Shown here in pieces: positions 31,642 to 40,419 of a DNA stretch of 64,000 bases (the stretch's first letter is position 1; every line of letters starts with the position of its first letter). This stretch comes from Acidimicrobiaceae bacterium (GTDB lineage Bacteria > Actinomycetota > Acidimicrobiia > Acidimicrobiales > RAAP-2). Below the pieces are notes generated by a model. The model had not been told where the DNA came from. It saw nothing but the letters and a program-made list of their open reading frames with translations, and did no database searches. The stretch lies in contig DAIEHI010000053.1 of assembly GCA_027355725.1 (NCBI GenBank), forward strand, positions 38,904-102,903, in the 5' to 3' direction. The translations under genes were made by a program, and so were the position numbers.

Positions 31642-32307
31642 GTGAAAGTTCGAGACGTGCGACAGAATGAACAAGGACAGAGAGTGGACGAGATGACGAG
31701 GGCCGATGTAACTGCGACGGGGGACGCGGCACAGGTGCCCGTCGACACTGTCCCTATGCGCGAGCGCATCATTGACGCGGCCACGCAACTCTTCTACGCC
31801 CAGGGAATTCGTGCGGTCAGTGCAGAAAAGATCATCGCCCTGGTGGGAATTACCAAGGTGACCTTCTATCGTCATTTTCCTTCCAAAGACGACCTGATCG
31901 TTGCGTACCTACAGCGGCGCGCCGCGTGGGAGCGTGACTCCATTCTCGCCGTGCGCCAAATGGTCGGCGACGACGTACCAAGCGCGTTTCGCATCATCGC
32001 CGAGGCCATTGGAGCCGAGAGTTGCAGTCCCGGTTTTCGGGGATGTCCATTCATCAACGCCGCTGCTGAGTACTCCGACCCGCAGCACCCGGTACGCCAG
32101 GTTGTCGATGAACATCGGCGGTGGTTCAAGAGAGCGATCGAAGAGTTACTGATTGAGATCGATGTTGCGAACGCCTCCGAGATCGCGGACGAACTGGTCA
32201 TGCTGCGAGATGGCGCAATGGTCAGCGGCTACCTGAGTGATCCCCATACCGTGGCGAGATCCCTTTACAATGCCGGTCGAGCGATCATCGAGTTCCGGTC
32301 CTCGTAG
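31642..32307 (+). CDS. TetR/AcrR-family regulator, divergent from alpha/beta hydrolase
   Basis: MRERIIDAATQLFYAQGIRAVSAEKIIALVGITKVTFYRHFPSKDDLIVAYL HTH. Confidence 0.9.
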   Translation: MKVRDVRQNEQGQRVDEMTRADVTATGDAAQVPVDTVPMRERIIDAATQLFYAQGIRAVSAEKIIALVGITKVTFYRHFPSKDDLIVAYLQRRAAWERDSILAVRQMVGDDVPSAFRIIAEAIGAESCSPGFRGCPFINAAAEYSDPQHPVRQVVDEHRRWFKRAIEELLIEIDVANASEIADELVMLRDGAMVSGYLSDPHTVARSLYNAGRAIIEFRSS

Positions 32308-32583
32308 CAGAGACGTACGCGAGTAACAATCCCGCAATGGTTCGAACGGACTCGGCGCGATCTCGACACGCTCGTCGCGACTCCGAGCGTGCGCACGACT
32401 TCGGTGACGATGAAGCCATCGCCGATGACGCCCAGCACGACGTGGTCACGTCGCTCCATCTTGCTCGACTCTCACCGCATGGGCAGCCTCTACTCGCAAT
32501 GAGAAGGGGCCACCGGGAAGGTGAGGTCGAGCGATTCCCCAAGGAGTTCCGCTAAGGAACCACCGGAATCTCACATGTACTAG

Positions 32584-32656
32584 CTGGCGGGGGAGGGCTC
32601 GAACCTCCAACCTACGGATTCAAAGTCCGGCGTTCTGCCAATTGAACTACCCGCCA
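32584..32656 (-). tRNA. tRNA-Gln(UUG)
   Basis: Reverse strand TGGCGGGTAGTTCAATTGGCAGAACGCCGGACTTTGAATCCGTAGGTTGGAGGTTCGAGCCCTCCCCCGCCAG; U1-A72, G73, anticodon UUG. Confidence 0.93.
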
Positions 32657-32764
32657 CTACGTGTACCGTAACCTTCTTCTGAGATTCTTAGTGAATGACT
32701 GGAGAAGATTAATACCAATCAGCAACACTAGAGCCTGTAGACAATGGAGTAGGAAAGCCGACTC

Positions 32765-33466
32765 GTGACCACCGTCCCATCACCAAATCCTTACATTGCC
32801 ATCGTCGATGACGATAGCGCCATTCGCACCGCCCTGGGACGGGCTCTTCGAATGGAGAACTACGACGTCGAGCTCTTCGAGGACGGCTCAAGTGCACTGC
32901 GCCAGATTCAACTTCGCGCGCCCGACGCGATCGTGCTCGACCTCCAACTCCCCGACATCGACGGTCTCGAAATTTGTCGCAGAATCCGTCGGGCGGGCGA
33001 TCCGACACCAATACTGATGCTGACCGCGCGCGACGCCGTCAATGACCGAGTCGAGGGCCTTGACGTCGGCGCCGATGACTACCTGGTCAAGCCCTTTGAC
33101 CTGGCAGAGTTGCTCGCACGACTTCGAGCGTTGCTTCGTCGACGAAACGTCGGCGAGGGCGACGACACGGTCCTTCGTTTCGATGACCTGACCCTCAACC
33201 CCCAAACCCGCGAAGTCAATCGCGGCACGCGCAGCATCGAACTCACCAAGATCGAGTTCGACCTCCTGGAGCTCTTCCTCCAGCACCCTCGCCAAGTACT
33301 CACGCGTGACCAGATACTTGATCTCGTCTGGGGTTACAACTTCGATTCGGGCACCAACTCTCTGGCTGTCTACATTGGCTACTTGCGCCGAAAGCTTGAG
33401 GAGAACTCCGAGAGCCGCCTCATCCAGACCGTGCGCGGCGTGGGCTACTCACTTCGCCCGTCGTGA
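32765..33466 (+). CDS. OmpR-family response regulator
   Basis: YIAIVDDDSAIRTALGRAL...VLDLQLPDIDGLEI...DDYLVKPFDLAELLARLRALLRR...Trans_reg_C C-term. Confidence 0.93.
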   Translation: MTTVPSPNPYIAIVDDDSAIRTALGRALRMENYDVELFEDGSSALRQIQLRAPDAIVLDLQLPDIDGLEICRRIRRAGDPTPILMLTARDAVNDRVEGLDVGADDYLVKPFDLAELLARLRALLRRRNVGEGDDTVLRFDDLTLNPQTREVNRGTRSIELTKIEFDLLELFLQHPRQVLTRDQILDLVWGYNFDSGTNSLAVYIGYLRRKLEENSESRLIQTVRGVGYSLRPS

Positions 33467-34842
33467 CCTTTCGCAGTCGCGTCATAGCTGCGACGGTCGC
33501 CGCCGCCGCGCTCGCGGTCGTGCTCGCGTGTTTCGCATCGTTCTTCACCACACGAAACGCCCTCTTGCACGCGGTGGACGAGTCATTGGCCCAAGCCTCG
33601 CACCAGACCGTCAGCACCAACAGTGGCGACGACCACTTCACCGGCTCCTACACCGAACTCGTCTTGGCGAGTGGACAGACCTTCCCCTCCTCGGGTGTCC
33701 CCATCGACTCGGTGATCACGAGCTACGCAAAAGGCAAGACCGGTCAACTCTTTCGCACGGTGATGATCCGAAACGAGTACTACCGAGAACTCATCGTCGC
33801 GCTGCCAGCCGGCTCGCTGGTGCTCCTCCCTGCGGGATCATTGAGCGCCTGTCCTACCGGTATCTGTCAGATCAAGAGCACCTCTGCCCAACTCTTCGTT
33901 GTCAACGTCACGGGTCAGATCAATGAACTGCGCAACCTCGTTCGAACCCTCTTGTTCGTCGCCGCCGGCGTCTTGTTGCTCGCGCTCGCGCTCGGACTGA
34001 TCCTCGCTCGCGCGGCGCTGCACCCCCTCGAGAAGGTGACCAACGAGATTGAGACGATCACCGAAACCAATGACATGCGTCACCGCATCGAAGAAGGTGG
34101 CGTCGATGAGCTCGGTCGACTGCGTCGCGTGTTCAACCGCCTCTTGAACTCGGTGGAGAACAGTCAGACGCTCCAGCGCCAACTCGTCCTTGACGCAAGT
34201 CACGAACTGCGCACTCCACTGACATCGCTTCGAACCAACGCCCAGGTGCTGTCACGCGCCAATGAACTCGATCCGAGTGACCTTCGCCAACTCACCGATG
34301 ACATGGTCACCCAGGTCGACGAGCTCGCCTCGCTCGTCACCGACCTTGGCGAACTCGCACGAGGCGAGCGAAGCGAGGGGGCTATCGAGGCACTTCGACT
34401 CGACGAATGCGTGGACGAGTGTGTGGACACGGCACGAACGTACGCTCGGATAAAGGACATCACCATCGACGTGAACGTAACTCCCTCGATGGTCGAGGGG
34501 CGCCACGACCGACTGATTCGCGCCATCAGCAACCTACTCACGAACGCCGTGAAATTCACCCCGACCGGTGGGCAGATCCACATCGCCTCATCGAACGGCA
34601 CCGTCATTGTGAGCGACTCTGGACCGGGCATCAGTGAAGAAGACCAACCGTTCGTCTTCAACCGATTCTGGCGTTCGGCGTCATCTCGCGCCCTGCCCGG
34701 ATCGGGCCTGGGGCTCTCGATCGTGGCCCAGGTGGTGGCTGAGTTCAATGGCTCAGTGACGGTCGACCGTGACCCGATGCTCGGCGGAGCACGTTTCGTG
34801 ATGACGCTGCCCACCTCAGGAGTCGACGACGAGGACTTTTAG
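33463..34842 (+). CDS. Sensor histidine kinase
   Basis: LDASHELRTPLTSLRTNAQ; NLLTNAVKFTP; SDSGPGISEEDQPFVFNRFWR; GSGLGLSIV. Confidence 0.93.
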   Translation: MTFRSRVIAATVAAAALAVVLACFASFFTTRNALLHAVDESLAQASHQTVSTNSGDDHFTGSYTELVLASGQTFPSSGVPIDSVITSYAKGKTGQLFRTVMIRNEYYRELIVALPAGSLVLLPAGSLSACPTGICQIKSTSAQLFVVNVTGQINELRNLVRTLLFVAAGVLLLALALGLILARAALHPLEKVTNEIETITETNDMRHRIEEGGVDELGRLRRVFNRLLNSVENSQTLQRQLVLDASHELRTPLTSLRTNAQVLSRANELDPSDLRQLTDDMVTQVDELASLVTDLGELARGERSEGAIEALRLDECVDECVDTARTYARIKDITIDVNVTPSMVEGRHDRLIRAISNLLTNAVKFTPTGGQIHIASSNGTVIVSDSGPGISEEDQPFVFNRFWRSASSRALPGSGLGLSIVAQVVAEFNGSVTVDRDPMLGGARFVMTLPTSGVDDEDF

Positions 34843-34914
34843 TTCTTTTCAATTTCTTAACCAGTAATTGCACGTGATTTAGTCCGCCGTGTCAGACTTT
34901 TAGCAACAAAGACT

Positions 34915-35247
34915 ATGAGCCCCTCCATACGAACCCCCCAGCAGCGCGACCGTCGATTCGCTCGAGTACGCAATTTGACCATGTCGATCTTCGTCAGTTC
35001 TGGCGTCATCTCGGCAGTCTTCATTGGCTACGCCGCGAGCATCGCCAAACCCGTCACGACAACGCCCACCTCGAGTTCGAGCATCACGACCCCGAGTGCG
35101 ACAACGACCCCGAGTACGAGTACCTCGCACTCTTCGAGCACTGCCAACGTCACGCCCACGACCGTCTACACCCCACCGGTCAGTGCACCTGTGACGACTA
35201 CCACCGTGTGCACGACTACGCCGTCGGGTACCACGACCTGCTACTAG
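34915..35247 (+). CDS. Membrane-anchored Ser/Thr-rich small protein
   Basis: One TM (MSIFVSSGVISAVFIGYAAS) followed by Thr/Ser-rich tail ending TTTTVCTTTPSGTTTCY; sits directly before apbE. Confidence 0.6.
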   Translation: MSPSIRTPQQRDRRFARVRNLTMSIFVSSGVISAVFIGYAASIAKPVTTTPTSSSSITTPSATTTPSTSTSHSSSTANVTPTTVYTPPVSAPVTTTTVCTTTPSGTTTCY

Positions 35248-35254
35248 GCGACCG

Positions 35255-36157
35255 ATGAACTTCCAGATCTGGGGCCTGTCAGGCTCGCTCGCCACGCAGT
35301 TCGATCAGCAGATGCCCTTCGCCGAACAGCGACTGTGGCACTGGGTGAACGCCTTTGACGCCGCCTGTAATCGATTCCGTTCCGATTCTGAGATCTCACG
35401 ACTGAACAACCACCACGACGGCCCGGTTGTTGTCAGCGACACACTCGCACTCGCCCTCGAGGCGGCACTCGACGCCTCAGAGCGCACGGGCGGACTCTGT
35501 GACCCGACGGTGCTCCCCTCGCTGCTCGCACTCGGCTACGACCGTGACTACGACGAGCTCGCACACTCGAACAACGTGGTGCTCGGGGCGACCAGTCGCG
35601 CGCCGGGCGTTGGCGCCATCCACTTCAACCGAGAGGATTCGACCGTCGAACTCGAGCCCGGGTGCCAGTTGGACCTCGGTGCCAGCGCCAAGGCGCTGGT
35701 GGTCGACCTGGTCGCAAACGACCTCGCCCCCTACGGCGGGATCGTCGTCGAACTCGGCGGCGACGTGGCGCTGCGCGGAGAAGGACCGAGCGGACCTTGG
35801 GTAATTGGCGTCTCTGACAACCTGACGATCACCGGCACCGAGCCTCGCGTCAGCTTCTCCAATGGTGGTATCGCCACTTCTTCAGCCACCACGCGCACGT
35901 GGCGTGCGGGTTCCCAGATCGTCAATCACATCATCGATCCTCGAAGCGGGCATTTCGCGACTGGCCCCATCGCCACCGCCACCGTCAGCGCCTCGAGTTG
36001 TGTCATCGCCAACGCCTTCGCCACCGCGGCGCTGCTGTGGGGAGAGGACGCGGGCTACCACATCGCCCAAGCCGGCTGGTCTGGCCGACTGGTCGACAGA
36101 GAGGGTAACGTCGAGTTTGTTGGCGGATGGCCTACAGAAGAAAAGGTCGCTCCATGA
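35255..36157 (+). CDS. apbE: ApbE-family FAD:protein FMN transferase
   Basis: CNRFRSDSEISRLN; LDLGASAKALVVDLVA; VELGGDVALRGEGPSGPWVIGV; NHIIDPRSGH. Confidence 0.9.
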   Translation: MNFQIWGLSGSLATQFDQQMPFAEQRLWHWVNAFDAACNRFRSDSEISRLNNHHDGPVVVSDTLALALEAALDASERTGGLCDPTVLPSLLALGYDRDYDELAHSNNVVLGATSRAPGVGAIHFNREDSTVELEPGCQLDLGASAKALVVDLVANDLAPYGGIVVELGGDVALRGEGPSGPWVIGVSDNLTITGTEPRVSFSNGGIATSSATTRTWRAGSQIVNHIIDPRSGHFATGPIATATVSASSCVIANAFATAALLWGEDAGYHIAQAGWSGRLVDREGNVEFVGGWPTEEKVAP

Positions 36158-36927
36158 TTGCCCTCACGACGCCCTACCTCTGGTACACAACCCGGGCCAC
36201 GGGAATGGTGACCCTCATCCTCTTTACGATGGTCGTCGCGCTCGGCACCCTCGTCGCCAACCGCATCGGCGGCACCATCGTTGGACGCTTCGAGGTCAAC
36301 GAATTGCACCGCTCACTCACCATGGTCGCCATGACCTTCCTCGCAATCCACATCCTCACCACCGTGCTCGACAGCTACGTGCCCACCGGCTTCATCTCGG
36401 TGCTGATCCCCATGACCTCGCAGTACAAGAGGGTCGCCGTCGGGATCGGAGCGATTTCGTTCGACCTGATACTCGCGGTGTGGACCTCCAGCCTGCTCAA
36501 GCTTCGAATACCCAATACCACCTGGCGCTTCATCCACTGGTTCAGTTGGCTCGGGTTCAGTGCGGCCATCGTGCACGGCTTCATGACTGGCACCGACAGT
36601 CGAAAGGGCATTGGACTCATCGTCGTCATGGCGTGTGCCTCCACGGTCCTCGTCGCAGCGTTGTGGCGATTCTTTGGTCGCCCGACACGTGCCGCCGGAC
36701 GCACTGCACTCTCTCCCCTCGCAGTCACCTCCGGCCCCCAGAACACCTCGGGCTCGCCACGCCCAGCGCCTCCCTCGCGGCCGGCGACGCGATCGGCCCG
36801 TCCTCTCAAAGAGACGAGGCCCGCGCCAGCGACCCCACCTTCGAAGAGCGGCCCACAGCCCTCATCGCCCGGACAGCGACCGTTTCCCACCAGTCCGCTG
36901 CCCAAGGAAAAGAAGCGACGCCCGTGA
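36154..36927 (+). CDS. Ferric-reductase-like transmembrane protein
   Basis: PYLWYTTRATGMVTLILFTMVVALGTL...LHRSLTMVAMTFLAIHILTTVLDSY...WRFIHWFSWLGFSAAIVHGFMTGTDS, conserved His pairs; start ATG 36154 overlaps apbE stop. Confidence 0.82.
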   Translation: MIALTTPYLWYTTRATGMVTLILFTMVVALGTLVANRIGGTIVGRFEVNELHRSLTMVAMTFLAIHILTTVLDSYVPTGFISVLIPMTSQYKRVAVGIGAISFDLILAVWTSSLLKLRIPNTTWRFIHWFSWLGFSAAIVHGFMTGTDSRKGIGLIVVMACASTVLVAALWRFFGRPTRAAGRTALSPLAVTSGPQNTSGSPRPAPPSRPATRSARPLKETRPAPATPPSKSGPQPSSPGQRPFPTSPLPKEKKRRP

Positions 36928-38201
36928 TCGCACCAGGCGCACTGCCACGACTCCTTCACGCCGCGAGTGATCGGCCGCTCACCTTGAGCCAACACGAGAG
37001 CGCCTTTGGCGCCTCGACGCTGAGCAACTCCCTGCTCGAAGAACTTGAGGCGTCGGGCCTCACCGGCCGAGGCGGTGCGGGCTTCCCCACCGCGCAAAAG
37101 GCCCGACTCATTCGAGAACAACGCGGCCACAGCAAGTTCATGGTCGTGAACGCCATGGAGGGTGAGCCCGCGTCACACAAGGACCAGGCCCTCCTCAGCG
37201 CCAATCCCCACCTGGTACTCGACGGAGCTGAGTACCTCGCCTCGATCATTGGCGCGAACAACATCGCCATCTGCGTGGCGCGCGACAACCCAACGGTGGT
37301 CAATCATCTCGAGCGCGCCCTGCACGAGAGGTCGAGAAGGAGCCTGCGCGGACCGAGACTCGAACTGCACACGCCGCCGTGGCGCTACGTGGCGGGTGAG
37401 GAGTCGGCCTTGATCCACTGGCTCGACGACAATGAGTCGCTACCCCAGTACCGACCCCGTCGACCCCATATCTTGCGCATTGGCCACAGCCCCGCACTCG
37501 TTGACAACGCTGAGACCTGCGCCAACGTCGGCCTCATTGGCCGCTACGGCGCCTCGTGGTATCGAACCCTCGGCACGACGGAGAATCCCGGCAGCACCCT
37601 CGTATCGGTGACGGGCGCCGTTGAGCGACCGACGGTCATTGAAATAGAACTCGGTACCACCCTGCGCTCGATCCTTCACACCGCCGCCGCCGACCCCGAC
37701 CCCGCAGCGGTGCTACTCGGCGGGTACGGGGGCACGTGGCTGCACGCGCGGCACCTCGACACCCCCTACAACAACGCGGCGCTGAAGAATCTCGGCGTGG
37801 CGACCGGCGCCGGGGTCATCGTCGTCGTGCCCAAGGGTGCCTGCGGTGTCGTCGAGACCCAGCGGGTGGTTCGCTGGATGGCCAACGAGAGCGCGCGCCA
37901 GTGTGGTCCGTGCGCCTTTGGTCTGCCGGCCCTGGCCGAGGACCTCACTCATATCGCCCACGCCTCACGCGACGCCGAGGTGGCCTACCAGCGTCTCGTC
38001 GAGCGCTGCGGGGTGATCGAGGGTCGAGGCGCCTGTCGACACCCCGACGGTGTCATCCGCTTCATCCGCACGGCCCTCGAAGCCTTCGAGACGGACTTCT
38101 CGACCCATACCCACGGCACCGCGTGTGCGGGATCGCGCGCGACGCGTCACTTCGCGAACGTACCCTCGCTCGAGCGTGAGGATGAACTCATATGGGAATG
38201 A
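36924..38201 (+). CDS. NuoF/SLBB-type flavoprotein-like oxidoreductase subunit
   Basis: GLTGRGGAGFPTAQKARLI; VVNAMEGEPASHKDQALLSANPHLVLDGAEYLA; YVAGEESALIHW; ESARQCGPCAFGLPAL. GTG start 36924; the 779-aa track ORF extension overlaps the ferric reductase gene and is rejected. Confidence 0.8.
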   Translation: MIAPGALPRLLHAASDRPLTLSQHESAFGASTLSNSLLEELEASGLTGRGGAGFPTAQKARLIREQRGHSKFMVVNAMEGEPASHKDQALLSANPHLVLDGAEYLASIIGANNIAICVARDNPTVVNHLERALHERSRRSLRGPRLELHTPPWRYVAGEESALIHWLDDNESLPQYRPRRPHILRIGHSPALVDNAETCANVGLIGRYGASWYRTLGTTENPGSTLVSVTGAVERPTVIEIELGTTLRSILHTAAADPDPAAVLLGGYGGTWLHARHLDTPYNNAALKNLGVATGAGVIVVVPKGACGVVETQRVVRWMANESARQCGPCAFGLPALAEDLTHIAHASRDAEVAYQRLVERCGVIEGRGACRHPDGVIRFIRTALEAFETDFSTHTHGTACAGSRATRHFANVPSLEREDELIWE

Positions 38202-38440
38202 GGCGCCGCTCTGGCACGTTCGTACTCCAGGTGAATCCGATCCTGTGCGACGGCTTCGGTCACTGCGCCGAACTCGCGCCAGAGCTCGTGAAGACCGACG
38301 AATGGGGCTACCCCATCATCGTCAATGAACCAGTGCCACTCGCCAACGTTGCGGCCTACGAGTCCGCTCGCTACGCCGAGCGCGGCTGTCCGCGCCAGGC
38401 GCTGCACATCCAGCGCTTCAGCGAGAAGAAGCCCCACTGA
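38192..38440 (+). CDS. Small ferredoxin of CXX?XXC(X)nCP type
   Basis: VNPILCDGFGHCAELAPELV...YAERGCPRQALHIQ. Confidence 0.85.
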   Translation: MGMRRRSGTFVLQVNPILCDGFGHCAELAPELVKTDEWGYPIIVNEPVPLANVAAYESARYAERGCPRQALHIQRFSEKKPH

Positions 38441-38444
38441 GTCT

Positions 38445-39335
38445 CTAGCGGTTGCCCTCGGCGTGACGCTGCGTTCGAGCGACGATGATGCGTGAGGTGA
38501 CGAGCAACACCAAGACCATCACGAGCAAGATCAGCGCCGCGTCGTAGGAGACGTAGTGGGCCTCATTGGTGGGTTGGTTGTAATCCGTCCACACGTAGTA
38601 GGTGAGATAGCCAATGGGCTGATGAATGAGCGACGCCGACGGAAGATTGTTCGTGATGCCCGCGGTGTAGAGCAGCGGCGCGGTCTCGCCACCAGCGATC
38701 GACAATGCGATCAGCACGCCGGTCACGATGCCCGGCAGCGCCGACTTGAGCACGATGCGGCGCAACATGTACCCCGGCGCCATGCCGAGCGCCTCGGCGC
38801 CCTCACGGTAGTTGGTGGGCACCTGGCGGATGGCTGACTCGGTGGCTTTGGCAATGTAGGGCACAACCATGAGCGACAGGATCAAGAGCGCGGGCAAGAG
38901 CGAGAATCCCCAGTGCAGCCCCACACAGAGCGCGATGTAGCCAACGTAACCGAGCACGATCGAGGGGAAGCCCGAGAGCACCTCGGTGGCGGTTCGAAGC
39001 ACGGCCCCGCTCGCCTTGCCGTTCTTTCGAGGTCGGGCGAGTTCTGCGAAGTGGATGCCCGCGAGGATGCCAATGGTGCCCGCGATGATGAGGACACCCA
39101 GCATGATCACGAGTGTGCCCAGCACCGCGTTCTCGAGGCCACCGCTGGTGCCCTGGGAGACGGTCGTGAGCACGTTCCAGTGCCAGTGGGGCACCGCACG
39201 GACAATGACTTCGATCACGAGCCACAACGCGGGTCCGACCACGAAGACGAGCGACGCCATGGCGGCAGCGCGAAACAGTGTCTCTCGTATGCGCCGCGCT
39301 CGCGTGCGCTGCACCGAGGGGCTGATGATGCTCAT
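38445..39335 (-). CDS. pstA: Phosphate ABC transporter permease
   Basis: PstA-type permease ([56 protein letters not shown]). Confidence 0.92.
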   Translation of the reverse strand: MSIISPSVQRTRARRIRETLFRAAAMASLVFVVGPALWLVIEVIVRAVPHWHWNVLTTVSQGTSGGLENAVLGTLVIMLGVLIIAGTIGILAGIHFAELARPRKNGKASGAVLRTATEVLSGFPSIVLGYVGYIALCVGLHWGFSLLPALLILSLMVVPYIAKATESAIRQVPTNYREGAEALGMAPGYMLRRIVLKSALPGIVTGVLIALSIAGGETAPLLYTAGITNNLPSASLIHQPIGYLTYYVWTDYNQPTNEAHYVSYDAALILLVMVLVLLVTSRIIVARTQRHAEGNR

Positions 39336-40417
39336 GAGTCTCTCCCGACTGGTGCTGAAAGGCGCGACGTCCGATTGACGATGATGCGCGCGGCGACGTT
39401 CACCGCGACCGAGATCACCGCCAGGATGAGTCCCGCCTCAGCGAGCGTCGCCACCGCAAAGCCGGTGCCGTCGGTGGCGGCCGAGTCCAACTGACTCACG
39501 ATGGTCGCGGCGACCGTGGTCATGGTGCCATAGATGTTGGGCGACACGTGACCGAGCACCGACCCTGACACCATGGCGACCGCGATTGTTTCGCCGAGTG
39601 CTCGGCCGAGACCGAGCACCGTCGCTCCAATGATGCCCGAACGCACCCACGGGATGGTGACCCAACGAGCAACTTCAGCGTCAGTGAGTCCGAGCGCCTC
39701 ACCGCCTTCTTTGGGCAGTGGTGGCACTTGCATGAACAGGTCGCGCGTGGTCGAGGCAATGATGGGAACGATCATGAGACCCAGGACCAAACCCGAGGTC
39801 AAGAGGCCCTCGCCGTAGCCGGTGGGCCCTCGAAAGTAATTGAGGACGGGCACGTTGGGTACGTGGTTCGCAATCAATGGGTAGACGTGTTGGGCGAGCA
39901 GCGGCCCGAGGGTGAGTACTCCCCAGAGTCCAACGACAACACTCGGGATACCGGCGAGGATCTCAACGAAGAAGCCGAGCGGCTTAGAGATCCACCCCGG
40001 GAGTCGCTCGGTGAGCGCGAAGGCCGTGCCAATCGAGATCGGAAGCGCGATGAGGACCGCGATGATCGAGGTTTGCAGCGTGCCCGCGATGAGTGGCCAG
40101 GCACCGTAGGAGGAACCCGGTGGGTGCGCCACGCCGTTGGTGTGGACAACTGCCCCGTAGGTGCTGCCGGGCTGCCACGCCGAGGAGGTGAGAAAGCTGA
40201 AGCCATTGACCTTGACCGCGGGCCACGCTTTTAGAACGAGCACGCTCAATACGAACGCGAGGCCGGCCAATGGAATGATCGCGGCGCTTCGCGCGCTGTA
40301 GCGCCACACGTGCTCTTCGTTGCTACGCAACAAAGCACCTATCCGGCGGACCAAAGTGGTCCGCCGGATAGGGCCAAGGGCGGTGATTGATTCAGCGTCG
40401 CCGCCAACTACTGACAT
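39332..40417 (-). CDS. pstC: Phosphate ABC transporter permease
   Basis: PstC-type permease ([60 protein letters not shown]); N-terminal ~28 codons encode a hairpin and may not be translated. Confidence 0.9.
   Translation of the reverse strand: MSVVGGDAESITALGPIRRTTLVRRIGALLRSNEEHVWRYSARSAAIIPLAGLAFVLSVLVLKAWPAVKVNGFSFLTSSAWQPGSTYGAVVHTNGVAHPPGSSYGAWPLIAGTLQTSIIAVLIALPISIGTAFALTERLPGWISKPLGFFVEILAGIPSVVVGLWGVLTLGPLLAQHVYPLIANHVPNVPVLNYFRGPTGYGEGLLTSGLVLGLMIVPIIASTTRDLFMQVPPLPKEGGEALGLTDAEVARWVTIPWVRSGIIGATVLGLGRALGETIAVAMVSGSVLGHVSPNIYGTMTTVAATIVSQLDSAATDGTGFAVATLAEAGLILAVISVAVNVAARIIVNRTSRLSAPVGRDS
40338..40372. repeat. Perfect 16-bp stem, 3-nt loop hairpin at pstS-pstC junction
   Basis: CCTATCCGGCGGACCA-AAG-TGGTCCGCCGGATAGG. 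Confidence 0.95.
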
Positions 40418-40419
40418 CG

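Noticed and set aside
32308-32583. Small ORFs between TetR and tRNA-Gln (e.g. 32337..32555)
   Set aside because: No domain, no clear promoter/start context, composition typical of random GC-rich reading frames.
35862-36923. N-terminal extension of the 779-aa track ORF
   Set aside because: Out-of-frame overlap with apbE and the ferric-reductase gene; domain similarity begins only at about 36924.
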